Origin: Plumapathes pennacea
Taxonomy: Eukaryota > Cnidaria > Anthozoa > Antipatharia > Myriopathidae
Direction: 5' to 3'
Length of the DNA: 64,000 nt
NCBI GenBank assembly: GCA_964036295.1
Contig: OZ038464.1
Location: forward strand, 3,476,501 to 3,540,500
In this document: piece after piece, positions 9,818 through 20,022 of the stretch
Layout of the letters: every line of letters starts with the position of its first letter
Numbering within the stretch: position 1 is the stretch's first letter
Program-made: the position numbers and the translations under genes
Notes under the pieces: generated by a model
Database searches by the model: none
Seen by the model: the letters and a program-made list of their open reading frames with translations, nothing else
What the model was told of the DNA's origin: nothing

Positions 9818-10571
9818 TGCATACGAATTGATTGACTTATACGTACCTCTTTTATTAATCAAAATCCAAGGGAACCCTTTTGCCTCTTAACAAGAATCCC
9901 GTGTTGATTTTAAAACTGGAAAATCTTGTTTACGAGAGTCGACCTCAGTAATTCGATAGCTCAGGGTATACACCACAGACATCTTGTGCTTTGACTGAAG
10001 CTCTGTCAGCAGGTCGTGTTTTCCATCATTCTTTAAATGCTTCGAGTGAAAACTGGGCACGGAGCCAGATGAGAGTTGGCGTGGGGCGAGAGATGGACCC
10101 TGAAATCATGCAACAGAAATTGGCGGAATGGGAAAAATTTTGCCACGATAAACCAGAGGTATTATTTGACTCCTGTTACATACCATAAAAGTGGGATATA
10201 CACTGAAATTGGGCACGTGACATTGAGTTGTACTCGGAGTGCATAGTGTAAAAGTCATGTGAAGACTCGTGACGTTTTCAAGTGAAAACAGTGAAATACA
10301 CCACCCGTTTGTGATATTGCTCCATTGTAACGACATTGAAGTGGGGATGAAAGATTGAATCCCGAGAGTATAGTTTACAATCAAAGAGAAATCACAGAAG
10401 GGGGCGGAAATATGAAAACTTTCGCCACGGTATCAATAGACCAGGTATTCAGTTCTACACGTCACGTGCACAGTGTGTAGGTTAAAGGTCCTATAAAAAC
10501 GGGTGTCACTTTCAAGCAGAAAAATTAAGTACACCACTTCAACCGTAATCAATGAGCTTTTTAATCCTTGA

Positions 10572-10757
10572 CTTCTGAGCGTGATCGAATGCAAATTTCT
10601 CCTTTAATCTTTCACTATATATCACGGGAATTTGCCACAGCATGTGAATGGCGATAAAAAATAACTAAAGTTATTTATCAATTCTCACTAAATCATTCAT
10701 ACATATTTTTTTTGAACAGCTGGGAGAATTTACATTCCGAACTCATGATTGAAAGGG
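10572..10757 (+). repeat. Dispersed ~190-bp repeat, duplicated copy
   Basis: Carried within segmental copy B and nearly identical to 4104-4290. Confidence 0.6.
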
Positions 10758-11360
10758 ACAATGTAACAACATAATAGTTTGAGTGCCATGTTACGATAGA
10801 CTCTTGACATGTCGAAGACTGAATTATTCCAGGGGGTTGGGGAGGGGGGAGATGATGGCAGTCCTGATAACTTTGGGTGGGAGTGCCTGGGTCAAAATTA
10901 TTATAAAGATAAGTCGTTGGTTAATCGATATGCTAACGAATAAGTTATTTTTGGTAATTAAGAGGTTCAAATAATTAGTTTGGAAAAAGTTGTAATAGTA
11001 ATGAGATTTAGCTTGTCCCGGAACAGATAACAATTTTTGATAAAGTTTCGACTCAGACCGTATCTTCTGACTAACAACATCAGTTGAACTGAGTTGTCCA
11101 GCAAGTTTTTTTTTTTTAAACCAGGAACTCATAACTGGCGAATTCATTTTGTATGCTAAAGTCCACAAAATATCCATTTCGAATTTACTGTCAATTTTAT
11201 TTACTTCTTATTGTTCCATGTGCATCTGTAGTTTCACCGAACAACAAGTAAATGAGTCACAGCAATCAGTGCTGCTTCTAGCCTGTGAAAACAAACGGAT
11301 TTTCCGCCTGTTGCTTTGCGAGACCTAAAAATACCGTCTGCGAAAACCGAGCTGACTTTC

Positions 11361-11477
11361 ATGACGTCATAGTCTTTGTCCAATCGGGATTTAGCTTTCA
11401 AAAATCAAGAAGACAAAGGAAAGACCATTCTTTCGTGATTTCTGATAGGTCGCTCTTGAGACAGCTTATGACGTCAA
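11361..11477. promoter_or_regulatory. Paired ATF/CREB-like sites, copy B
   Basis: ATGACGTCAT (11361-11370) and ATGACGTCAA (11468-11477) repeat the arrangement before the first 4TM gene, at the same distances from the start codon at 11559. Confidence 0.45.
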
Positions 11478-11558
11478 GAGAGTCCTAATGACACCTGCCT
11501 AGCTGAAACTAACTAAACAAACTTGAGATTCTGAGCGCTGTCTTGTAGTAGTGATAAT

Positions 11559-12242
11559 ATGGCCCTGTTTTACAACTTACTCGATAAAAGATGTTACCAC
11601 GGATTGACTTTCATTGGAATTTCCATGTTTGTGATAACTGGAGCTTTCATTCTGATGATCATTCTTTATGATCACGAAGAACCAGATACGTTTCACTGCT
11701 ACATCACTGAAGAAAAGAAACCTGCGAATAACCTTCGCGATCGCTGCCGTGAGGAATACAACAAGCGGTACAACAAACTCCTTTCCTTCTACCACTTTGC
11801 CTTACTGGATTTTAGCCTTGTGGTGCTCGTATGTAAGGTGTACTCTTGGAACGTGCGACCGCGAATCGATCAACTGGATCAAGGAGAAAATGCAGACGAA
11901 CCAAGCCCTTCGATGTATAAAGTGTTTACAGCATATGTCTTGCATTTGCAGATCAGATCTGTTCTGATGACGGTGTTTCTGATTCTGCAGTGGACAGTGC
12001 ATTATCCTTCCGCATGCTTTAAAAAGGGAATTTTGGCGGAAACTATGACGTACAGAGCTTTGACAACATCCTTCGACTACAGGTGCCTAAGTGAACTTGT
12101 ACTGTTTGGGGTAAATGCATTCTTCTTGGCAGTTTCTCTTTTTGAGCTTGTATACCTCTTCTACAAAGCCAAAAATCAAGCCGAAGGTTTCACCATAGAT
12201 TCATATTTTTGTCAAAATTATCTTAGCAGAGAAAACTTGTAG
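11559..12242 (+). CDS. Stand-alone four-transmembrane protein, paralogue B
   Basis: A 227-residue paralogue of the 5092 gene, identical over about the first 107 residues and then differing at scattered positions; the tail ends FCQNYLSRENL. TM positions and C47, C63, C153 and C176 are kept, and loop 2 reads FDYRCLSE without the extra cysteines of copy A. The start aligns with the family ATG and is preceded by the CRE-like pair. The stop is followed by decayed linker and then a tandem copy of this gene's own 3' half. As in paralogue A, a membrane protein with four helices is predicted; whether it works alone or as a partner of the NLRs is unknown. Confidence 0.7.
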   Translation: MALFYNLLDKRCYHGLTFIGISMFVITGAFILMIILYDHEEPDTFHCYITEEKKPANNLRDRCREEYNKRYNKLLSFYHFALLDFSLVVLVCKVYSWNVRPRIDQLDQGENADEPSPSMYKVFTAYVLHLQIRSVLMTVFLILQWTVHYPSACFKKGILAETMTYRALTTSFDYRCLSELVLFGVNAFFLAVSLFELVYLFYKAKNQAEGFTIDSYFCQNYLSRENL

Positions 12243-12443
12243 TTAACTAGTTGCCGGCGAGCAGTATGTAGCACAAAGAGGTATTATTCCTTGTCCACGA
12301 GAAACTACAAGCACCATCACTAACAGGGGCGGATTCAGGATAGCCACAAAAAACCTGTACACAACTGGAAGAAGAAGAATTCGAAAGTGAAACCGCAAGT
12401 ATTTGTCAACAAATTATTCAACTTGAAACTCGGTCAAAAGAAA

Positions 12444-12900
12444 TGTATAAAGTGTTAACAGCATATGTCTTGCATTTGCAGATCAGATCTGTTCTGATGA
12501 CGGTGTTTCTGATTCTGTAGTGGACAGTGTATTATCCTTCCGCATGCTTTAAAAAGGGAATTTTGGCGGAAACTATGACGTACAGAGCTTTGACAACAAC
12601 CTTCGACTACAGGTGCATATATGAACTTGTACAGTTTGGGGTAAATGCATTCTTCTTGGCAGTTTCTCTTTTTGAGCTTGTATACCTCTTCTACAAAGCC
12701 AAAAATCAAGCCGAAGGTTTCACCATAGATTCATATTTTTGTCAAAATTATCTTAGCAGAGAAAACTTGTAGTTAACTAGCTGCCGGCGAGCAGTATGTA
12801 GCACAAAGAGGTATTATTCCTTGTCCACGAGAAACTACAAGCACCATCACTAACAGGGGCGGATTCAGGATAGCCACAAAAACCTGTACACAACTGGAAG
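12444..12900 (+). pseudogene. Tandem copy of the 4TM 3' half
   Basis: Near-identical repeat of 11912-12380, beginning at the sequence encoding YKVFTAYVLHL. A one-base change turns the loop Q codon into TAG (GATTCTGTAGTGGAC versus CTGCAGTGG), splitting the frame. The piece continues through TM4 to a stop at 12772 and repeats the following linker, including CAGGGGCGGATTCAGG. A direct-repeat duplication of about 0.5 kb. Confidence 0.8.
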
Positions 12901-13007
12901 AAGAATTCGAAAGTGAAACCGCAAGTATTTGTCAACAAATTATTCAACTTGAAACTCGGTCAAAAGAAGAAAGCGTAAATTTCTTTACGCACGTATTTAG
13001 TTTGGAT

Positions 13008-13264
13008 GCAGTGTGGCCGAGTTGTTAGGGCGCCGGATTTGAAATCCGGAGGTCCCAGGTTTAAGTCCCACTCTGACCACTAGCTGAATTAATTTGCAAC
13101 ACGGTAGCCCTGAGTTCAAATCCTCGGCCACACTATGTGAATAGCCAACTGGTTAGCCTCCGACCAGTTAGGATTCTTAACGAGTTTGTGTTCAGTTTAT
13201 AATATTTCGTTTCTGCATTTCAAGTCTCATACATTGAGACTTAAATAAAGTGATTTATTTATTT

Positions 13265-13299
<35 letters not shown>

Positions 13300-13303
13300 C
13301 TTA
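13008..13303 (+). mobile_element. tRNA-Ser(UGA)-derived SINE with (TTTA)n tail
   Basis: The head shows GTGTGGCCGAGTTGTTAGGG (A box), a TTTGAAA anticodon loop flanked by a CCGGA/TCCGG stem and GGTTTAAGTCC (B box). The body matches the 3692-3977 copy, and it ends in AATAAAGTG plus TTTA repeats. The A and B boxes would direct RNA polymerase III if intact. Confidence 0.85.
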
Positions 13304-13504
13304 TGCAGCCCAGGCTGGAGTATCATGGCCTCTGATAAATATGTAGGTGTCGAAGATAAGCAGTAGTAGAGAAATGTTCCTTCTAGGACAAAACCCACAC
13401 AACAACCCAACACCAACTCAACTGTGCTAGCAGAAGCACTATAAAGAAAAAAAAAAAGATTTTTAAACAAACATGGCTTAAAGACTCATCCACACAAATA
13501 AAAC

Positions 13505-14141
13505 ATGCCGACATTAGACCATCTAAGAAAAGGAAAGGCGAAAGAGTTAGGCATAAAAGGCCGATGGAGGATGAACGGCAAAAAAACTCTTGAAGAAGCA
13601 ATTATTGAAGAAGCGAATCCGAAGAAGGCGATAGAGAGGTTAGTTCCTGCTCCGAGAAGATATTATTGTGAGCATGGAAAGTACAAATATCTTTGTAAGG
13701 ATTGTAAAGGGTCGCAGATATGGAAACATAATAAGTATAATACCCTGTTCACACCAACTAAACCAGTTTAATTAAACCAAGTTTACAAGACTGCGTTTTC
13801 TAAATGTTGTTTTGATTTTGTGTCAATTACACAACATTTTACACCATCTCGCACAGGTTGTTTAGTTGGACGGGTTTTGAACCAGTTTAGTTTTGCCGCA
13901 CTCGCATTGTGAGCGGCCGACCTAACTAAACAAGTTCTATTAAACACCTTTTAAACATGTTTAAGCATTGGTGTGAACGAGGTATAAGCCATCTTGTAGA
14001 GATTGTGGCGGAGCGATGGTGTGTGAACACAGGAGACGAAGGTATTATTGTAAGGATCGTGGCGGTGCTGGTGTTTGCTCTCACAGAAGACATAAACACT
14101 CTTGCAAGGATTGTGAAAGAGATAGATTTGTGACGTTGTGA
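13505..14141 (+). pseudogene. Cys/His-repeat (EHGK-CKDC) protein gene split by a MITE
   Basis: ATG at 13505 opens a basic N-terminus (GKAKELGIKGRW, then EEAIIEEANPKKAIERL) followed by repeats of the form C-E-H-x5-C-K-D-C-x-G: CEHGKYKYLCKDCKG, then after an insertion CRDCGG, CEHRRRRYYCKDRGG and CSHRRHKHSCKDC, ending at 14141. Removing the 244-base insert plus one TAA duplicate rejoins the frame through HNKYK and CRDCGG. One cysteine of the repeat is replaced (CKDR), a sign of relaxed constraint. Spaced Cys/His pairs suggest zinc binding. From memory such repeats occur in protists and large DNA viruses of protists; that link needs a search. Unrelated to the neighbouring NLRs and possibly transferred. 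Confidence 0.6.
13741..13984. mobile_element. PIF/Harbinger-like MITE inside the Cys/His-repeat gene
   Basis: 244 bases with ~16-base terminal inverted repeats (TACCCTGTTCACACCA and TGGTGTGAACGAGGTA), flanked by TAA on both sides (13738-13740 and 13985-13987). A 3-base TWA target duplication is typical of PIF/Harbinger elements. No transposase is encoded. Confidence 0.8.
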
Positions 14142-14205
14142 CACAACGATTTGGTTGTGTGACATGACTGAAGAATTCATAACGAATGACGTTATGAATT
14201 TTAAT

Positions 14206-14393
14206 TAAAACCAAAACCAAAACCAAAACCAAGGTCGCTTTCCATTTGACCATCGGTCATTCCGGAATTTTCGAAAAAAGAGGACAACCTCGAGAGGTTG
14301 TCCACAATTTCCGAAACTTTCTTTCTCAAAACTTGCGGTTCCATATAATTTTTCCCGGAATTTCCGGGTATTTTGGTCAAATGGAAAGCGCCC
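14206..14393. mobile_element. MITE with GCTTTCCATTTGACC inverted ends
   Basis: CGCTTTCCATTTGACC at 14236-14251 is matched by GGTCAAATGGAAAGCG at 14375-14390, giving inverted ends around ~160 bases. The left side abuts an (AAAACC)n microsatellite (14206-14232). The interior also contains a GACAACCTCGAGAGGTTGTC palindrome. A half-copy end occurs near 54475. Confidence 0.65.
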
Positions 14394-15569
14394 CAAATTA
14401 ATTTAATTTAGTTAATTTATGGGATAGTATTTGATTGGTTTATGAGGTTAGGGAAAGTCCCATGAAGTTGAAGAATGACGTCAATATGTTCTAGACTTTT
14501 CTAAATAACAATGAAATGAAAACAAGAGGATTATGCATAATTACGGAAAACCTTCCTTAGAGAGAATTTGTGAAGCGTAAAATAATTTGAAAGAGGATAT
14601 AGGCTTAAAGTTAACAAGTATTCAAATCAAAGCAGCGTGGCCGCTGTAAGGTCGCCCATATATGTTATACTGCCTGATCGAGATTATTTTTTTGCGCCAA
14701 AGTAAGAGAAATTTGCATCGCCAGAAGTTCCGGACATTCTGCGTTCACGATTGCTTCCGGTCTTTCCCAGCGGCGTGCGGTATGAGTATGCGCCATTCGT
14801 ACATTCAACATTGTTACGTATTTTGCCTCAGTGGGGTGGGGGAGGGATGAGTTTCTCCGGTTCAAAAAGAGACTGCTACGTTTAGGAGATGTGCCGCTGA
14901 ACGATCTAGTTGAAATTAGCTTTCGTTTAATAATGCAATTTATCGACATCCAAAATATCAACATCCGAAGTCAGCGTATTTCACGGGAGGTATTCGCCAT
15001 GGCTGGCTGTGAACTGCAAATTCAAACGCAAAAAGTACACATCAAATTTGCTCCAGGGGACTGACCGAGGCTTCACAGGAGATGTTCAATCCTTCGACAA
15101 TCAGGTATGGGGTAAACATTTTGCGTTGTACCCAAGGTTCTTGTATTAAATGCAACTTAAAAAGTGACAGTAGCCGGTTTTGAGCGTATTCTGCTATCAA
15201 TCCCTTCTTACGTCGGCCGAAATTTTAAATTCAAAAAAGTACACATCGAATTTTACCGGAGATAAATTATTTTTTGTACTGTTGTGTTTAGGAAGCTTTT
15301 CTCTTCCGAATGCTACCCAAACATTTTTACGAACGTGCTTCAGTTAAGCGAAAAGCGCAATTTATTATTAGATCCCTTATATTTCTTTGTTATTTCTTGA
15401 GCGGCTCTCAGCGTGAAACCTGATGCCTTTTCCAAGATGGCGCAATGTCTGAAATTTCTGGCGATGAATTTCAAACATTTCTCGTGAAAATGTCTCTCGT
15501 TTCGTGAACAAGAACAGTTCACAGGATATTCTTGATTTTAACTCGGTTGCACTATGAAATCAATGAATT
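14394..15569. other. No gene recognised
   Basis: Short frames only (for example a 77-residue frame at 14831-15064), with no domain and no similarity to anything else in the window. Confidence 0.4.
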
Positions 15570-16110
15570 TGTGGAGGGGTCAATTTAGCCTGGTTGCATT
15601 GCCAAGGGAGGGGGTTGGGTTTGTGTTCCACCGGTCTTTCTCCTTATTGGTATAAGTGAAGTAAAAGTTGCCATAAACTCCGGCAACTGGTTGTCGCCAC
15701 AACTTTTGCCGTCATAGTTATTAGGATAACAGGCAGTTTCCCACTGCCAGCACAAGACTAACTATTCCTGAAGAAGCTAAAACACCAAGCAGCATTCTCC
15801 TCAGATACAATGTTTTTAAGTTCAATACAGCACTGATACGTGAGAAAGATTCAGAAATAAACTGTTTGATGTTTTCTGCATGTCGGCCTATGTGGCCGGG
15901 TCGAGGAATAGTGAAGAGTAAACTCTGCGTTGTGAACTGAAATTGTCAATTGACCAACACAAATCACACATTGTTTTTTGTTTGCAGACATTTTCAAGAA
16001 CGCCGTGTGCTTCTTGAAGGTGTTTTGAATTTGAATTTGAAGGTAAGTAACAAATGCGTTCATATAAGAGATATGTAGTTCTTTTTCCTTTATAATGGCA
16101 CGTGATAGCG
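15570..16110 (+). repeat. Dispersed repeat with an exon-like core, copy 1
   Basis: Closely matches 47188-47790. Both copies contain a 55-base segment (here 15988-16042) bordered by TTTGTTTGCAG and GTAAGTAAC, excellent acceptor and donor sites, and both continue to GCGCAAAACAG. Here it abuts a 4TM fragment directly. It may be a mobilised non-coding exon or part of an unknown element. Confidence 0.6.
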
Positions 16111-17460
16111 CAAAACAGTTTACAGCATATGTCACCCATTTGCTGATCAGATCATTTCTATTGGCGGTGTTTCTGTGGAAAGTTGTTCATCCAACAACGT
16201 TTCCAGAAGAGTTCCCTTGCTTTGGCAGCATGAATGTGGCAAACAGAATCTTGACAACAACCTCAGAATACAGCTGCAAGAACCCTCAAGTATGGATAAA
16301 GGAAACCTGTGCAAGCTCGATGTCTTATGTATTTAAATGGTTCTTGGCAAAATCTCTGGTTGAGCTCCTGTACATATACCGACTTTACATTACCCAACCT
16401 AGGGGTTTTACCAAAGATTGCAATTTCTGCAGGATATATCTGAGAAACCGAACTGGGATACCGAGTATGGCGTGACGAAAAGAAGCACCGTTCTTGGTCC
16501 ACGAGGAACCACAATCACCACAAGTAAAACAGTAATTTGCACAAACATTCAACAATCAAAAAGAAATGACGAAGTTTCGAGAGAGAGTCTTTCGGCGCAA
16601 ATTGTACGCACCACTGCTCGAGTTTATCACCACGCCATTCCTTTAAAAATTAATGAAGGATCGACCAGACGAAATTTTTACAAATTTAGTATACCAAAAT
16701 AAGAGAAAACACGAAGCCCATTTTTAGAAACAGAACAAAGAGGTGAAATTCTCAGCAGATAGTGCCCGGTACGTTTGACGAACCAATACAACTATTTCTT
16801 CAAGCAAGCACTTGAAGGACATGACTGATCCAACACGTAGATCTAGTTGTCGGCCAAGAAGTGATAAGTAAAAGCTGCTTATCCGTGAAAATCCTACTAG
16901 AATAAAATATATCCAAAACCAATGAAGCCGGAGGAGGCGAACAAACCGAACACTAACAAACCGCTGTATGGCAACTTTCCAAGTAACTCAGATCAGGGCA
17001 AACAAAGTACAGTTAGCCTAGCAGGCTGAACAAATCTACAAACGAACTGAGAAAAGTGAAGAACCGAGCAAAGTCAGAAAAGCCAAGTTATCCCAGCAAT
17101 CCGCAGATTGGGGAAGAACTTAAGCGAACCGAAACAGCTGCAAAACAAACGGAGAAAAGCGAACAAACAGACGAAGCCGCTAAACGAACTAAAATAAAAC
17201 AGGAGCCACAAAACCTGAACGTGACGACAGAGAAGCAGATAAGTCCTGAAACGTTTGGATTTTGATTTTTTTACAATGGTAGAGTTCTAAATTAATTCCA
17301 GTGAAATGCACCAGATTTCTGTCGAGGACCTGTTAAGAAGTTCTTCTTTCACAGTAAACCTCAGCGACGAACTGTAAAGTATAAAGCACGTATTAGGAAA
17401 TCCCCCAAAAATGTGATTCTGACATTCGATTTAAGACCTGTATCCATAAAAACTTTAAAG
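16111..17460 (+). pseudogene. NLR relic: 3' half of 4TM domain plus decayed NACHT
   Basis: An open stretch to 16475 encodes TM3 (FTAYVTHLLIRSFLLAVFLW), loop 2 (FPCF, YSCKNP), TM4 and the juxtamembrane motif, closely matching the 6.7-kb copy. Beyond it, frameshifted DNA retains the pre-NACHT region, a broken P-loop (about 16815-16900), the Glu/Gln/Thr/Lys-rich insertion (17056-17265 still open) and the DLLRSSSF stretch up to the Walker B region (about 17440). It lacks TM1, TM2 and a promoter. Confidence 0.8.
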
Positions 17461-18330
17461 AGTTTCATGGTCAAGTAAATGTCGGTTTAGTGGTCAGTAG
17501 AACGTAGTCTAAGTTGTAAGATACACGTGTAAATGGAAATGGTAAGTGGCAATTGTTCTACCGTATCTTCTGACTAACTACTAACTACATCGGTTGAACT
17601 GAGGGCCCGTTATCCAGTGGTAAACTTAATCCTGAATCTTAAGCCCCATGCACACGAGCAAGTTTTCTATGACAAGTCTTCTGCGACAAGTTATTTTGCT
17701 CGTGTACATGAGAAAATTTGGGCAAATTTTCTGTAACAAATGCATTTGCTAAAAAGCTGGCGTGCTAGCTTCTTTATGACAAGGAAAACTTGTCACATGT
17801 GAAATTTGCTCGTGTACACGAAAACTTGTCAAAGTTTTTCGGAAAACTTTAGTTCCCATGTCTTCATTTTAAGAGCGTGTTCGCACGGTCAAGATGGCGG
17901 CATCCACAACATTGACAACAAAGTCTTTGAATTAGCCATATAATGCAATTAGCCTCTTACTGGAACCTTTGAGATCACGCGAAAAGTTTACGGAACTCCA
18001 AGTCAGAAGGAAAAGAAACAAAAAGAAACAACTATGTTTTTCTCCCTATCAGTGTATAGTTTGGTCGGGGGGCCTGGTACTTGGGGAGGAGTGATTGGGA
18101 TTACGGTGAATCCCCTAGAGGTTTAGGAGTAGGTCACGTGACCAGTCGAGCGTGGGTCATTCGTCCTGAGTCATCGGCGGTATAAGACGTGTTTTCGCTC
18201 ATCCCTGCTCCTCCCCATTCCATGTCCACTCTTGGTCTTGTTATATTCAACGCTGGCTGTTGGCGTTTTTCAGTGCCCGCACCTTTACTGGGCCGAATTA
18301 TTGATCAAGGATATTTATGAGTAGATTTGA
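17461..18330. other. No gene; probable MITE at 17640-17835
   Basis: 17640-17835 repeats short phrases in both orientations (GCTCGTGTACA, ACACGAGCAAG, GACAAGT, AACTTGTC) and resembles a low-complexity DNA-transposon relic. The rest (17840-18330), including a CACGTGAC motif at about 18136, has no recognised content. Confidence 0.4.
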
Positions 18331-18334
18331 TATC

Positions 18335-18369
18335 TATATAAAAGCGGCTATGGGCCTTTGCCCATAGCC
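18335..18369 (+). promoter_or_regulatory. TATA box followed by a perfect hairpin
   Basis: TATATAAAAG (18335-18344) is immediately followed by a perfect 10-bp stem with a CTTT loop, GGCTATGGGC/GCCCATAGCC (18346-18369). The strong TATA match suggests a polymerase II start about 30 bases downstream, which would put the hairpin at or near the 5' end of an RNA. No gene is clearly attached; the next frame is the 19.3-kb 4TM gene. Confidence 0.4.
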
Positions 18370-18509
18370 ATAATAGTCCAACTTCTGTCATGTGGTTGTT
18401 GCCCAGTAAACAGGAGCTCAGGCAAGGCAGCGCGTGAGGAGAGCTAATTTTAAAGGTAGGGAGAAAGGGCATAAAGTTAAGTTTAACTTATTGTCAATTA
18501 TGTTTACAT

Positions 18510-18760
18510 CCTGGGCTTGTTAATGTTTCAGCGCGTCTTTTTTTCCATACTCAGCCCGCAGGCAAATAATGGTCACAGCAGGACTTTTAATAAAAATTCA
18601 AATTGAGAGCAATTTTTAGATAAAATTGTAAACAAGTTTTAGCACTGTAATTTACTCAAACTTGAACTTTTTGCAATTACCTATTCTGATTGTCTGAGTG
18701 TAGTGGTTAGAAAATTTAACAACCGACCAATAGCATGCCGTCTCCCCAAGGCACCTTACT
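18510..18760 (+). promoter_or_regulatory. Promoter module of the 19.3-kb 4TM gene
   Basis: Contains the family upstream phrases (GTCACAGCAG, GCACTGTAATTTACTCAAACTTGAAC, TTCTGATTG) and the conserved box GACCAATAGCATGCCGTC (18725-18742), followed by TACTTAAG. Same order as at 6.5 and 21.4 kb. Confidence 0.5.
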
Positions 18761-19344
18761 TAAGACTGAGGAGGACTAGGAACTGACATAACAAAACATG
18801 GCGGCCAGAAAACCTGGCAGATTGATCTCACGGTCGTGGTTTCTTCGCCTATGGGCCTTCCATAATGGCATCGAGTTAGAGGAAACATGGCAATATATTT
18901 TGGCCTAGAGAAGAGATTAAAGCTCAAAAGACGAAGGTCATTTTGGGCTCTACGGACTCTATAAAGCTTCGACTCGATATCGCGAGCTGGACAAACTGTA
19001 CCCGACACAAGCAAGTCATCGGAAGACGGACTTGAAATGTAGCTTAATTGCGAAAATTACAAAGAAACAGTGTGCTCACAGAGCGTGAAATGAAGGTAAG
19101 TTCTACCGCTCGAAAGAAGAATGAAGGACTCGAAATACTGTACCGAGCTACGGTTAAAACGATGTCTTTAAGTCATAACTACAACTACCGAGCTCGACAT
19201 TTTGCCGGTTTTTCGTCAGGAACAAGTAATTATGCAATTTGTGATCTCTCCCATACATTTTCCTTTATTGATCTGCGAGAGAGCCAACGGATTGTGTGCG
19301 TCAATGCGCATGCGGGGCGGCCATCTTGTCCGATATTTCTGCCA

Positions 19345-19923
19345 ATGTTTCACTGGCTGGCTTTCATTGGAATTTGCTTCTTCTTCATAACTGGAGCTGG
19401 CATTTTGATTATCATGCTTTTTATCGGTGAGCCGAAAGAGGCAGGGACGTTTCAACGCTACAAGCAGTACAGCAAAAACGTTTCGTTGTACAAGTTTGCC
19501 TTCCTGGATCTTAGCCTCGTGCTGCTCGCAAGTAAGGTGTACTCTTGGTACGTGAGACCGCGAGTTGATGAACTGGATACTGGAAAAAATGAAGACGGAC
19601 CAAGCCCATTGAGGATTAAAATGTTTACCGCATATGTCTTGCATTTGCTGCGGACCAGATCCGTTCTGACGACAGTGTTTTTGCTTCTGCAGTGGACAGT
19701 TATTCATCCATTTACATGCATTAACATCGACATTTTGACGGAAACTGTAACGTACAGAACTTCAGCAACAACCTCCGACTACAGGTGCATCTGTCAACGA
19801 GTACTGTTTGGAGTAAACGCATTGTTTTTGGGGATTTCTCTGATTGAGTTTACATACCTCCTCTACAAAAAAGCCACAGCTGAACTTTTCAGATTGGGAT
19901 TTCTGCAAAACGTATATCTCTAA
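19345..19923 (+). CDS. 4TM protein lacking the loop-1 cysteines
   Basis: The start at 19345 (MFHWLAFIG) gives about 192 residues and aligns near the family N-terminus. An in-frame ATG at 19090 would add 85 residues that resemble nothing in the family and may be 5' leader. Four hydrophobic segments are present. Loop 1 is shortened by about 20 residues: TFQRYKQYSKN replaces the usual C-x15-C stretch, through a deletion between two CGCTAC-like sites. Loop 2 keeps THPFTC and YRCIC-type cysteines. The end (AELFRLGFLQNVYL) is a frameshifted juxtamembrane motif. Losing the loop-1 cysteines would abolish inter-loop disulfides, so this is probably a decaying copy even though the frame is open. Confidence 0.5.
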   Translation: MFHWLAFIGICFFFITGAGILIIMLFIGEPKEAGTFQRYKQYSKNVSLYKFAFLDLSLVLLASKVYSWYVRPRVDELDTGKNEDGPSPLRIKMFTAYVLHLLRTRSVLTTVFLLLQWTVIHPFTCINIDILTETVTYRTSATTSDYRCICQRVLFGVNALFLGISLIEFTYLLYKKATAELFRLGFLQNVYL

Positions 19924-20022
19924 TAGCAGAAAGGAAAAACAGTAGAAAAAAAAAAATATATATATATATATATGGCTGGGCATCAGAACTATTAAACCTG
20001 TGTATATCCGTTAACCTAGTGC

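Larger units (their letters stand above)
9818..12243. repeat. Segmental duplication, copy B
   Basis: Partner of 3162-5775. It retains the empty SINE site near 10435 and has an extra ~90-base segment at 9867-9956. Long stretches through the upstream region (10460-11870) show only scattered single-base differences. Confidence 0.9.

Noticed and set aside
9991-10188. Conserved 65-codon frame shared with 3245-3420
   Set aside because: Similarity is explained by the segmental duplication. The frame differs between copies (stop after REIGP in one), so no coding constraint is visible.
13259-13320. Possible CRISPR-like or satellite array of TTTA units
   Set aside because: A simple microsatellite forming the tail of a SINE, with no spacers.
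14831-15064. 77-codon frame following GTGGGGGAGGG
   Set aside because: No domain, no second copy and no splice or promoter signals; length is within chance expectation.
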